This document shows, in pieces, positions 20,013-31,132 of a DNA stretch of 64,000 bases. The notes under the pieces are model-generated. The model had not been told where the DNA came from. It searched no databases and saw nothing but the letters and a program-made list of their open reading frames with translations. The DNA is taken from assembly GCF_013410665.1 (NCBI RefSeq), contig NZ_JACCFM010000001.1:1612001-1676000 (forward strand), given 5' to 3'. Within the stretch, counting starts at the first letter, position 1; each line of letters starts with the position of its first letter. A program made the translations under genes and the position numbers. This DNA comes from Leifsonia psychrotolerans (GTDB taxonomy: Bacteria; Actinomycetota; Actinomycetes; Actinomycetales; Microbacteriaceae).

Positions 20013-21686
20013 TTAGCCGCGAGCAGCCTGACGCTTTTCTCGGCGTTCCCGCTGCAGGGCGGGGTCGGGCAATGGAACTGCCGCGATCAGGCGCTGTGTA
20101 TACGGATCTTGTGGGTTGCGCAGGATGTTCTCGGTTGCACCCTGTTCGACGATTTTTCCGTGGTTCATCACAATGATGCGGTCGGCGAGCAGGTCGACGA
20201 CGGCCAGGTCATGGCTGACGAACAGGCAGGCGAACTTGAGCTTGGCCTGGATCTCCTGCAGGAGTTCCAGCACGTGTGCCTGCACCGACACGTCGAGAGC
20301 ACTCGTCGGCTCGTCGGCCACCAGGAGTTTCGGACTCAGCGCGAGCGCTCGTGCAATCCCAATGCGCTGGCGCTGACCGCCCGAAAGCTCATGCGGGTAG
20401 CGGTTGCGGAAGGCACGCGGCAGCTCGACCTGATCGAGGAGTTCTTCGACGCGCAGGTTGATCTGGCGCTTGTCGAACAGTCCGGAGAGAAGCATGGGCT
20501 CGCCGATGCTCTCCCCCACGGGAAAACGCGGGTTCAGCGAGGACCCTGGATCTTGGAACACAATCCCCAGGTCCCGGCGCACTGCTTTCATCTGCTTGGC
20601 GCTGGCACCGGCGATATTCTGCCCGACGACAGTCAGCTCGCCGCCGGCCACGGGCACGAGGCCGACCGCGGCACGCGCAATAGTGGTCTTCCCCGAACCC
20701 GACTCTCCCACCAGACCGACGATCTCGCCGGGGTAGATCTCGAACGAGGCATCCGCGACGGCCTTGAATGCCGGCACTCGTCCGCGCTTGGGGTACTCGA
20801 TGTCGACGTTTTTCAGCACGAGAGCCGGTGCGTCGGTGCGGGCGACGTCTTCGACGGCGACGGCCGTACCGGTGCCGAGGTGCGGAACAGCCGCGAGCAA
20901 CTCCTGGGTATAGGGATGCTTCGCGTTGGTGAAGATCTCCTGCACGGTATTGCGTTCGATGATCTCGCCGTTACGCATCACGATGACCTTGTCGGCCAGG
21001 TCGGCGACAACGCCCATGTCGTGAGTGATGATGATGATCGCGCTGTTCAGACGTGTGCGCAGCCGACGCAGCAGGTCGAGGATCTCGGCTTGGATCGTCA
21101 CGTCAAGCGCAGTGGTGGGCTCATCAGCGATGAGCACATCCGGGTCGCACGAGATCGATTGAGCGATCATGGCACGCTGGCGCTGACCGCCGGAGAGCTG
21201 GTGCGGGTAGGAATCAAACGCCTTCTGCGGGTCGGGCATCTCAACCAGCTTCAGCAGTTCGAGCGCGCGTTCCTTGGCCTGAGAGGGCGTGAGCGGGAAA
21301 TGCACGCGGAGGGCTTCGACGATCTGAAAACCAACCCGGTAGACCGGGTTCAGCGCCGTCATCGGCTCCTGGAAGATCACGGCGATGTCTTTACCGCGCA
21401 CCTTGCGCAGCTTCGCCTGGCTCGCCCCAATCAGCTCTTCGCCATTCAGCAGCGCGCTGCCGCTGACCCGGCCGTTGCCGGGAAGCAAACCGAGCAGCGA
21501 CATCGAGCTGACGCTCTTGCCCGAGCCCGATTCTCCGACGATGGCTAAAACCTCACCCGGCTTGACCGCATAGCTCATCCTGCTCGCGGCTGCCACCCAT
21601 TCATTGCCGACCCAGAAGTCGACACCCAAGTCGGTGACTTCAAGAATGTTCTCGTCGACGGAACGTGTCTTTACTGCTTCGCTCAT
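20013..21686 (-). CDS. Peptide ABC transporter double ATPase (DppD-DppF fusion), copy 1
   Basis: 557 residues with two complete ABC domains. The first has GESGSGKS, LSGGQRQRAMI and VLIADEPTTALD; the second has GESGSGKT, LSGGQRQRIGI and LLVADEPTSALD. Each is followed by an oligopeptide-transporter C-terminal extension (PYTQELLAAVP; PYTQRLIAAVPLPDP). It powers the permeases encoded at 22375-25016. The gene is split from them by a divergent PH-domain gene, an arrangement repeated in the second cluster. Confidence 0.9.
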   Translation of the reverse strand: MSEAVKTRSVDENILEVTDLGVDFWVGNEWVAAASRMSYAVKPGEVLAIVGESGSGKSVSSMSLLGLLPGNGRVSGSALLNGEELIGASQAKLRKVRGKDIAVIFQEPMTALNPVYRVGFQIVEALRVHFPLTPSQAKERALELLKLVEMPDPQKAFDSYPHQLSGGQRQRAMIAQSISCDPDVLIADEPTTALDVTIQAEILDLLRRLRTRLNSAIIIITHDMGVVADLADKVIVMRNGEIIERNTVQEIFTNAKHPYTQELLAAVPHLGTGTAVAVEDVARTDAPALVLKNVDIEYPKRGRVPAFKAVADASFEIYPGEIVGLVGESGSGKTTIARAAVGLVPVAGGELTVVGQNIAGASAKQMKAVRRDLGIVFQDPGSSLNPRFPVGESIGEPMLLSGLFDKRQINLRVEELLDQVELPRAFRNRYPHELSGGQRQRIGIARALALSPKLLVADEPTSALDVSVQAHVLELLQEIQAKLKFACLFVSHDLAVVDLLADRIIVMNHGKIVEQGATENILRNPQDPYTQRLIAAVPLPDPALQRERREKRQAARG

Positions 21687-21757
21687 GCGCCTACTCCGCT
21701 CGTTCGTGTGACCGTCAGGTGCGAGGCTGTTTCAGCCGCGCGTGGGAGCATAAAGGA

Positions 21758-22369
21758 ATGGCCGAAACGATCACCCTGCGTCCCCTGTTCGGAAAAGTTC
21801 TTGCGATCGCCACTGGCGTGGTCATCGTGGTCTGCCTGGTCACTCTGATCGTTGACGGGGACCCGGCGGCCGGCATCCGCTTCGCACTGCCGCTCGTGAC
21901 CGTGGGCTACCTGGTCTGGCTGACCTTCTGGCTCCCGGCCGTCGAAATCAGCGATGGCGGCGTGCGCCTGCACAACACCCTGCGCACCATCGATCTGCCC
22001 TGGCCGTCGATCGAGCGCATCGACACCCGCTACGCGCTCACGCTGTACACAACGTATGGCCGTTTCGTCGCGTGGGCAGCACCCGCTTCCGGGCGCCACA
22101 CGCTGATGAGCACGCCTGCCTCTGACACGAAGCATCTGCCCGAATCGACGTTCATGGCCGGCAGTATTGGCGCGGGCGACGTGCCCCGCACCGATTCCGG
22201 TGACGCGGCAGCAATCATCCGTCGCCGCTGGGAAGCTCTGCGCGATGCCGGACACCTCGACCGTCGGGCCAGCGATCCTGATCACACTGCGGTGCACTGG
22301 CACCGCGTGCAGATCGTGGTTCTGGCGCTTCTTGTCGTGCTGAGTGCGCTGGGGCTGCTGCTCGGCTAG
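21758..22369 (+). CDS. PH-domain-containing membrane protein, copy 1
   Basis: 203 residues from ATG 21758 (AAAGGA upstream). Two N-terminal membrane helices, then a bacterial PH-like fold: ISDGGVRLHNTLRTIDLPW, SIERIDTRYALTLYTTYGR, FVAWAAPASGRH; and a C-terminal membrane helix. It sits antisense to, and between, the permease and ATPase genes of the peptide importer. A related copy occupies the same slot at 58130, so a link with the importer is likely. Its function is unknown. Confidence 0.65.
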   Translation: MAETITLRPLFGKVLAIATGVVIVVCLVTLIVDGDPAAGIRFALPLVTVGYLVWLTFWLPAVEISDGGVRLHNTLRTIDLPWPSIERIDTRYALTLYTTYGRFVAWAAPASGRHTLMSTPASDTKHLPESTFMAGSIGAGDVPRTDSGDAAAIIRRRWEALRDAGHLDRRASDPDHTAVHWHRVQIVVLALLVVLSALGLLLG

Positions 22370-22374
22370 CCGCG

Positions 22375-23487
22375 TCACTTCTGTTCCTTGGCCGGTGCCG
22401 CTGTCGGCGTCGCTGTCGGAGCGGCGTCGCGCGTGGTGGTCTTCCTCCAGGGGCGGAACCAGCCGGCGATGATCTGACCCATCTGGCGGTACGGACCGGC
22501 GAAGTTCGGGATGCGCCGCTGACGCGGGTCGAATGCGTCGCGCAGTCCATCGCCGATGAAGTTGATGCCGAGCGCGATGATGATGATGAAGAGGCCGGGC
22601 CACCAGAACAGCCACGGACGAGTGGTGAACGCACCCTGGTACTCGTTGATGAGCTGACCGAGCGAGACGTCGGGAGCCTTGATGCCGAAGCTCAGGAAGC
22701 TGAGGGCGGCCTCGGCCAGAATGGCGCCACTCATCAGCAGTGTGGTGCTGACGATGACCACGCCGACGGCATTCGGCAGGATGTGCTTGAAGATGATCCG
22801 CTTCGTGTCGGCGCCGGCGACACGCGCCGCGTCGACGAACTCACGCTCACGCAGACTGAGAAACTCACCACGCACCAGCCGTGCCAACGACGTCCAGCCG
22901 ATCAGACCCAGCACGATTCCGAGCGGGACGGCGCCCATTCCGCCCACGGTACGGCCGAGAACAGCGCCGAGAATGATCAGAGGGAAGATGATGAACAGAT
23001 CGGTCAGGCGCATCAGCCACTGGTCGATCTTGCCCCGGTAGAACCCGGCCAACGAGCCGATCACGACACCGATGACGGCGGAGAGCCCGCCGAACAGAAC
23101 GGTGACGACGATCGACTGCTGCGTGCCACGCATGACACGGGCGAAGATGTCGCGACCGATCTCATCTTGACCGAACGGGTGTTCACCGAAGTTGAAGGGC
23201 AGCGTCCAGGTCGGGTTTCCCTTGTTAATGATTGCGTTTTGGGCTTCGTAGCCGAACCTCCACCAACCAGGCACCTGCAGCCCGAAGAAGGTGAAGCCGA
23301 TCGAGGTGTAGACGAGCAGCGCCATGAGGACGAGCACGCCGATCGAGATCATCGCGCCCTTGTGCCGGAAGAACCGGCGTCGCACGATCGTGCCCTGACT
23401 GAGACCGATGACCTCACGCTGTTCGATGGTCAGACCCGCATCCTTGGGGTCTTCCGGGTTCTCGACCTGAAGAATGATGTTTGACAT
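22375..23487 (-). CDS. Peptide ABC transporter permease (DppC type), copy 1
   Basis: 370 residues from ATG 23487, 2 bp after the DppB-type gene. OppC N-terminal helix, then the binding-protein-dependent permease domain with the EAA-like loop EFVDAARVAGADTKRIIFKHILPNA. C-terminal DGLRDAFDPRQRR is typical. A long polar tail (TTTRDAAPTATPTAAPAKEQK, broken here only by reading) ends the protein. Confidence 0.9.
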   Translation of the reverse strand: MSNIILQVENPEDPKDAGLTIEQREVIGLSQGTIVRRRFFRHKGAMISIGVLVLMALLVYTSIGFTFFGLQVPGWWRFGYEAQNAIINKGNPTWTLPFNFGEHPFGQDEIGRDIFARVMRGTQQSIVVTVLFGGLSAVIGVVIGSLAGFYRGKIDQWLMRLTDLFIIFPLIILGAVLGRTVGGMGAVPLGIVLGLIGWTSLARLVRGEFLSLREREFVDAARVAGADTKRIIFKHILPNAVGVVIVSTTLLMSGAILAEAALSFLSFGIKAPDVSLGQLINEYQGAFTTRPWLFWWPGLFIIIIALGINFIGDGLRDAFDPRQRRIPNFAGPYRQMGQIIAGWFRPWRKTTTRDAAPTATPTAAPAKEQK

Positions 23488-23489
23488 TA

Positions 23490-25016
23490 CTAGCTCACCC
23501 TGATTCTCGGATCGAGCGCCGAATAGGCGATATCCGCGAGCAAATTGAAGACAATAGCGACGATTCCAATGACCAGGAAGACGCCCATGACGGTGTTGAC
23601 GTCGACGTGGCGGAGCGCGTCGGTGAACAACGCACCCATGCCCTTCCACGCGAAGATCGTCTCGGTGATCACAGCGCCCCCGATCAATCCGCCGACGTCA
23701 AAGGCGACGACGGTGATGACCGGGATCATGGCGTTACGGAACGCATGACGCATCACAACGGTGCGCTCGGTGAGTCCCTTGGCCCGGGCGGTGCGCACGT
23801 AATCCTGGTTCATCACCTCAAGCAGGCTGGCGCGGGCGTACCGCGTGTAGCCGGCCAGCGAAATCAAGACCAGTGAAATCGTCGGCAGAAGGAGGTGCGT
23901 GTAGTTGTCGACGTAGCCGACCCAGATCGAACCACCGAGGTCGGGGGTACCCGAACCGACCGTCGCAATTGGGCGACCGCCGACGGCCTGCACGTAGGAC
24001 GGCCAGGCCACCATGATGCGGTCGATCAGAACCAGCGCCGCCACGAGGAAGCTTGTGATGCCGGCCGCTCGGGCCGACGCCCATTTGTCGTTCTCGCCGA
24101 AGACGTAGCCGATTGCGCCGCCAACGACGATCGCGACAATCGCGAGCGCTACGAGGAACCAGGTTCCGGGTACAACCTCGAAGAGGAACTGCAGCGGGTA
24201 CCAGAGTGCGACGCCCAGCAGCACCGTGCCGAATGAGGAATAGAGGGCCCGGCGGTTGGAGAGACCTGTTGTGAGCGACGTGACCATCAGTGCAGACAGC
24301 GCTCCGAGGATCAGAATCAGCACCGGGCCGAGTTGCGGCGTGGTGAACCAGTCCGTCGCGAGCAGGAAGGCGAAGATTCCACCGGTGATGAGCGTGGCCG
24401 AGCCGAAGACGATGAGACGAGGCTTGCCGTCTCCCCCGATGATGCTCATCCAGATGAAGCCGGAGGCCAGCGCGATGATGACCACTGTCAGCGGCGTCAG
24501 TATCGGATCGACCAAAAAGTTGTTGAAGCCGATTGCCACGTACAGCTTGAGCAGCACGGCGACCCAGAAGGCTGGCAGCGAGAAGAAGAGGAACGACATG
24601 AACGTCACTGTGTAGTCGTAGCCGCTGTACTGGCGAAGTGCCGTGCTCATACCGATCGCGACGCCGAGAATAACGGCGATGATTGTGGCCGCGGTGACGA
24701 GCTGGATGGTGTTGCCCACTGAACTACCCAGAAGCGTGGTCACGGCGTGGCCCTTGACACTGTCACCGAGCGTGAACTGACCGATCAGGCCCTTCAAAAT
24801 TCCGCTCAGCCAGATGAAGTAACGCAGCGGCGGTGGCACGTTGAGATTGAGCTGCTCGGTGCGCGCATCCATCAACGCTTGCTTATTGGGAGCCGTTGAC
24901 GCCCGAAGGTCTTCGAGTGGGTCACCCGAGATGGCGGTGAGGTTGTAAATAATGAAACTGGCTACAAGTAGAACCAGTGCAGAGGCGCCGAGGCGACGAG
25001 TTATAAACGCGAGCAC
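23490..25016 (-). CDS. Peptide ABC transporter permease (DppB type, extended), copy 1
   Basis: 508 residues, about 170 longer than usual DppB/OppB. The N-terminal helix and the periplasmic loop are normal. Extra hydrophobic segments lie between about 175 and 335 (LTVVIIALASGFIW to SFLVAALVLIDRIMV). The EAA loop (YVRTARAKGLTERTVVMRHAFRNAMIP) and C-terminus are standard. The same extension occurs in the second copy, so it is inherited rather than an error. The operon order is binding protein, DppB, DppC. Confidence 0.88.
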   Translation of the reverse strand: MLAFITRRLGASALVLLVASFIIYNLTAISGDPLEDLRASTAPNKQALMDARTEQLNLNVPPPLRYFIWLSGILKGLIGQFTLGDSVKGHAVTTLLGSSVGNTIQLVTAATIIAVILGVAIGMSTALRQYSGYDYTVTFMSFLFFSLPAFWVAVLLKLYVAIGFNNFLVDPILTPLTVVIIALASGFIWMSIIGGDGKPRLIVFGSATLITGGIFAFLLATDWFTTPQLGPVLILILGALSALMVTSLTTGLSNRRALYSSFGTVLLGVALWYPLQFLFEVVPGTWFLVALAIVAIVVGGAIGYVFGENDKWASARAAGITSFLVAALVLIDRIMVAWPSYVQAVGGRPIATVGSGTPDLGGSIWVGYVDNYTHLLLPTISLVLISLAGYTRYARASLLEVMNQDYVRTARAKGLTERTVVMRHAFRNAMIPVITVVAFDVGGLIGGAVITETIFAWKGMGALFTDALRHVDVNTVMGVFLVIGIVAIVFNLLADIAYSALDPRIRVS

Positions 25017-25153
25017 AGTGGGTCGTCGTCCTTATCTGTTTCAGGTGGCCCGGCGTGTGGCGAGGTCAGCCTTCAATACTAAGTGGGCTTGAAGGGGCGA
25101 TTCGCCAGCCTCATGCCGCACAGTTGGCAGGGAACACCCTGTCAACGAAAGAA

Positions 25154-25184
25154 GGGGCTGGGCGGATCAGATCCGCCCAGCCCC
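25154..25184 (-). terminator. Hairpin between binding-protein and permease genes, cluster 1
   Basis: GGGGCTGGGCGG pairs with CCGCCCAGCCCC around ATCAGAT. It lies 10 bp after the binding-protein stop and 138 bp before the DppB-type start. It is likely a partial terminator or mRNA-stabilising hairpin that keeps the binding protein more abundant than the permeases. Confidence 0.65.
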
Positions 25185-25193
25185 CCGTACTAC

Positions 25194-27029
25194 TTACTTC
25201 TTGGTTGCCGAGTCAGACGGCGCCCAGTCCCAGAAGTTCCAGAAGTACTGCGGCGCCAGGAACGCCGGGTCGACTCCGGTGACCTTGTCGCTCCAGGCGG
25301 TGACGCCGGGGAACTGGAAGATCGGAACGGTCCAGGCCTGCGCGGCGATGCCCTGCTCGGCATCGACCAGCAGCGCCTGCTGCTTGGCCGGGTCGGTCTC
25401 GGTCATCAGCTTCTTGAAGGTCGCGGTGACCTCCTTGTCGTCCCAACCGAAGAAGTTGTTCAGACCGCCGGGGATGTAGTTCGCCTGCGACTCGCCGACG
25501 GCGGTCGAGGTGGACTGCCAACCGAACAGTGCTGCGTCATAGGCGTCGGGCTTTGAGCTGAGGTCGGAGCCCCAGGTCTCGCTGCCGCCGTCGATCACGG
25601 TGATGCCGGCCAGAGCTGCGGACTGACGGATCAGTTCGAACTGCTGCTGACGACGCGTGTTCGTCGAGCCGTAGAGCAGGCGAACCTGCGGGTCGGTGAC
25701 GCCGGCCGTGGCGAGGTTTGCCTTGGCACCCTCGATGTCGACCGTGTCGAATGCGGTGAACGCGCCGGCCTTGACGGATGCCTCGTAGCCCGGCGTGCCG
25801 GGCAGGAAGACGTTCGACTCACGCAGGACTGCGTCATCCTGAAGTGGCTTGATCAGCTTGTCGACGATGTCCTGGCGCGGAACGGTCTTGAGGAACGCTT
25901 CGCGAACGAGGCGGGCCTTCTCGGCGTCGCCGGCGTAGGTCTTCGGGTCGAACGGGCCGCCGTTGGTGACCTGCAGGTCCACGTGCTCGTATGTGGCGTC
26001 GGGCGAGCTCTTGTACTCGATGCCCGCTGTGCCCTTGATCTGTGTGAGCAGGTCAGCGGTGGGCTGGCCGGCGGCGATCTGAACTTCACCGTTCTGAAGA
26101 GCGGTGATCTGTGCCTGCGGGTCGGGAATGACGCGCACGATGACCTTCTGGTACTTGGTCGACGGGCCGGAGGTGTAGTCCTTGCGCGCGGTCAGCGTCA
26201 CGTACTGCTGATCCTTGAGGTCCGTGATCGTGTACGGGCCGTTGGAGAGCGTCTTCTGCTTCTCCTTCGGCATGTCGAGGAACTTGTAGTCGTTGCTCCA
26301 CGCCTTCGCGAATGTGCTCAGGAACGTGGTGTCCTTGTCCTGGACAGCCTTGATGAAGGCCTTCTTTGCGTCGGCGCCCGAGTACTTCTTGTCGGGGAAC
26401 GCCAGCTGCGCAGTACCGTGTGCGGAAACGCCAACCGGGAAGGCCAGCTCCCAGTCCACGTAATACTCGTCGTAGACGAGGGTCAGGCTGCGGCCGTCGT
26501 CGCCGATGGTCGGAGTCTTGCTGACGAGGTCGAGTCCGACTCCGGGGGTTGCACCGCCGTCGAAGAAGACACCCTTGTCGAGTGCATCCTGGTTGGTGAC
26601 GTTGCCCTCGTCGTCGTACTCAGCCTCAACGTTGCTGAGGTGAGTGGTCTGGGCGGCCCAGGTCAGCAGAAGGTCTGCGGCGTCGACGGGGGTGCCGTCA
26701 GACCAGGTCACGTCTTTGTTGACCGTGTACTTGACAGTGAGGGGATCCTCGGATTCGACTTTGTACGTTCCGAAGTCGGTGTTCTTGACCAGCTCGCTCT
26801 TGCTGTTGTAATAGTTGAAGCTCTGGTTGGCGAGGTACCAGATGTTGTTGTTCGTTGCAGCGTTACCCGTTGACGTCAGGGTGTTGTACTCCTGCAGCGG
26901 GTCGTTCCATGCAACCTTGATTGAGGTGCCACCGATGACCTCTGAGCTGCGCGGAACGGCGCAACCCGAGAGAATCAGTGCAGTAGCAGCGACGAGTGAA
27001 CCCGCGGCTGCCAGGCGTCCGATCTTCAA
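25194..27029 (-). CDS. Peptide-binding lipoprotein (SBP family 5), copy 1
   Basis: 611 residues from TTG 27029, chosen because GGAGGAATA precedes it; an earlier in-frame start at 27086 would spoil the signal peptide. Lipobox LILSGC. Family 5 features: PLTVKYTVNKDVTWSDGTPVDAADL... broken here as PLTVKYTVNKDVTWSDGTP and VREAFLKTVPRQDIVDKL. It captures oligopeptides outside the membrane for the permeases downstream. Confidence 0.9.
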   Translation of the reverse strand: MKIGRLAAAGSLVAATALILSGCAVPRSSEVIGGTSIKVAWNDPLQEYNTLTSTGNAATNNNIWYLANQSFNYYNSKSELVKNTDFGTYKVESEDPLTVKYTVNKDVTWSDGTPVDAADLLLTWAAQTTHLSNVEAEYDDEGNVTNQDALDKGVFFDGGATPGVGLDLVSKTPTIGDDGRSLTLVYDEYYVDWELAFPVGVSAHGTAQLAFPDKKYSGADAKKAFIKAVQDKDTTFLSTFAKAWSNDYKFLDMPKEKQKTLSNGPYTITDLKDQQYVTLTARKDYTSGPSTKYQKVIVRVIPDPQAQITALQNGEVQIAAGQPTADLLTQIKGTAGIEYKSSPDATYEHVDLQVTNGGPFDPKTYAGDAEKARLVREAFLKTVPRQDIVDKLIKPLQDDAVLRESNVFLPGTPGYEASVKAGAFTAFDTVDIEGAKANLATAGVTDPQVRLLYGSTNTRRQQQFELIRQSAALAGITVIDGGSETWGSDLSSKPDAYDAALFGWQSTSTAVGESQANYIPGGLNNFFGWDDKEVTATFKKLMTETDPAKQQALLVDAEQGIAAQAWTVPIFQFPGVTAWSDKVTGVDPAFLAPQYFWNFWDWAPSDSATKK

Positions 27030-27288
27030 TATTCCTCCAGTGCAAAAAAATGTACGTGGATACCCGACTCTCGCCGGAATACCCACGCTAGATAGTTAAC
27101 GACCCTAAAGAGAGGGGGGTCTGAATTCCAAACTGAGCGACAAAATGTTATGTCGCGGCGACGTTTTCGCATGAATTTTGCATGGATTCCCACAAATCTG
27201 CGATCACCTGCAGCCAGACGCAACATCGCGCTGCAGTCGGTAGCAGCCAATCACGCCGTCCCCACGTGATCGATGCGAAGATTGCAGC

Positions 27289-28101
27289 GTGACGTATGGG
27301 CCAGAGGCAACCAAGAAGCGGACCTACCTTGAGATAGCGATCGTGCTCGGGCTCTCGCTCGGAGCATCCGCCGTCTATTCGATCATTTCGATCATTGCGC
27401 GGCTGACCGAGCCGATCCCCCTCGCCTCGCAGACGGCCACTTTGAATGGGTCGCAGTCGACTCGCGAGTGGCTCGACTTCACCTATCAGCTGCTTGGAAG
27501 CTTCTTCGGCCTCATGCCGGTGGCACTCGTGCTGTATCTGTTGTGGCGGCCAGGCCAGAACGTCTTTCGCAGCCTCGGCTTTGATTTCACGCGACCGGGT
27601 AAAGATCTGCTCGGCGGGCTGACACTGCTTGTCGTGATCGGTGTTCCTGGACTCGGCCTCTATCTGGCCGGTCGTGCATTCGGCTTCACCGTCGCGGTTG
27701 ATGCGTCGCCGCTCGAGACATATTGGTGGACGATTCCAATCCTGATCTTCGCGGCGCTCCAAGCGGCGCTCCTCGAAGAGCTGATCGTGATCGGCTACCT
27801 GTTCACCAGGCTCATGCAGTTGGGCTGGTCACGCTGGACTATTATTCTGTCGGCCGCCGCACTGCGCGGCAGCTATCACCTCTACCAAGGCATCGGACCG
27901 TTCTTCGGCAACTTTGCGATGGGTGTCGTTTTCGGCTGGGCGTACACACGATGGGGCCGCGTCATGCCGCTCGTGATCGCCCACTGGATTCTCGACATCG
28001 CGTCATTCGTGGGATACCCCCTGGCCCTTGCGTGGTGGCCCGATCTGCTGGCGCCGACCCCGACGTCAACAGGAACGCCCACGCCGACCCCGACGCCCTA
28101 G
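27289..28101 (+). CDS. CPBP-family intramembrane metalloprotease
   Basis: 270 residues from GTG 27289; no clear ribosome binding site. About seven membrane helices. The Abi/CPBP motifs are present: ALLEELIVIGYLF (E-E-x-x-x-x-G), SYHLYQG (motif 2 His) and IAHWILDIAS (motif 3 His). It ends in a Thr-Pro repeat (TPTSTGTPTPTPTP). Such proteases process peptides or prenylated substrates. It stands alone between the peptide importer and the DUF222 gene. Confidence 0.82.
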   Translation: MTYGPEATKKRTYLEIAIVLGLSLGASAVYSIISIIARLTEPIPLASQTATLNGSQSTREWLDFTYQLLGSFFGLMPVALVLYLLWRPGQNVFRSLGFDFTRPGKDLLGGLTLLVVIGVPGLGLYLAGRAFGFTVAVDASPLETYWWTIPILIFAALQAALLEELIVIGYLFTRLMQLGWSRWTIILSAAALRGSYHLYQGIGPFFGNFAMGVVFGWAYTRWGRVMPLVIAHWILDIASFVGYPLALAWWPDLLAPTPTSTGTPTPTPTP

Positions 28102-28289
28102 ACGACCTGAGCGCAGGATTCACACTCTCCGAGGGCGAGCCAACGCCGAGGTTGCCCTGCCCAGTACCACTGGCATCGCACGGTCTCGCCAGCATCGCAC
28201 CGTCTCACTAGAACATGAGATTCGAATATGTTATCCACAGATCATGAGAATCTCTCGTATTTGTGTTCTTTTTGATTTACTCTGGGTGT

Positions 28290-30164
<1,875 letters not shown>

Positions 30165-30736
30165 CTCGAGGGTGTGCCCCCGCGGCAGCCGGCTCGACCG
30201 ACAATCCGCCGACCGCCCGCGGGACGGGCTCGACCAACGGGATGGGAACGGCCAACGGGTCCCGACAAGAACGACCAACGATCCGCCGATTGAGCTCGTC
30301 GAAATCACGCGAGACGATCCCGCGAACGGCCCACCGGGTCTCGACACGCTCGACCAACGGAATCGGAACGACCAACGGGACCCGACAAGACCGACCGACG
30401 ATCCGCCGATTGAGCTCGTCGAAATCACGCGAGACAATCCCGAGAACAGCCCACCGGGTCTCGACACGCTCGACCAACGGAATCGGAACGACCAACGGGA
30501 CCCGACAAAACTGACCAACAATCCGCCGATTGAGCTCGTCGAAATCACGCGAGACAATCCCGAGAACAGCCCACCGGGTCTCGACACGCTCGACCAACGG
30601 GTTCGGAACGACGACGGGTCTCGACACGCTCTACCAACGGGTTCGGAACGACCAACGGGTCCCGACAAGACCGACCAACAATCCGCCGATTGAGCTCGTC
30701 GAAATCACGCGAGACAATCCCGAGAACAGCCCACCG
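30165..30736. repeat. 120-bp tandem repeat array, left part
   Basis: Units of exactly 120 bp start at 30241, 30361 and 30481. A fourth, carrying an extra piece of about 37 bp, runs from 30601 to the island edge. Each unit contains GGTCTCGACACGCTCGACC followed by AACGGAATCGGAACGACC and a block ending GAGAACAGCCCACC. The units differ by only a few bases. The array starts right after the DUF222 gene and has no convincing coding content. It is cut at 30736 by the mobile island and resumes at 56046. Confidence 0.9.
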
Positions 30737-31132
30737 GGTCACGTCCCGTGGAGTGGTGTAAATCCCGGCGTTTGAGCGTTCGATTATCGACGTGAAGAGC
30801 CACCGTGCGATGGTCAGTGAGAACCGTTCAAAGTTCCTCACAGAAAAGACACAAACACACGATGGCTCTTGACCAGTCTGCCCTGCTTGACCTGCTCGCT
30901 CAACTCAAGCTCACCGACGTCACCGACCGGATCCGGTCCGCGACAGAATCTCTCTACCAGGAGCTGATCGATGCGGAAGCGACCGCGTTCATCGGCGCAG
31001 CCCCGTTCGAACGCTCCGACGGGCGCACCACGCACCGCAACGGCACCCGCCCGCGCACGTTGACAACCACCGCCGGGGACCTGGATCTGAAGATCCCCAA
31101 ACTGCGCGCCGGCACCTTCTTCCCGGCCCTAC

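Noticed and set aside
19938..21548. 536-codon plus-strand frame over the first double ATPase
   Set aside because: Antisense shadow; no domain and no ribosome binding site.
30241..30736. Possible CRISPR array
   Set aside because: The whole 120-bp unit repeats, with no unique spacers, and no cas genes are nearby.
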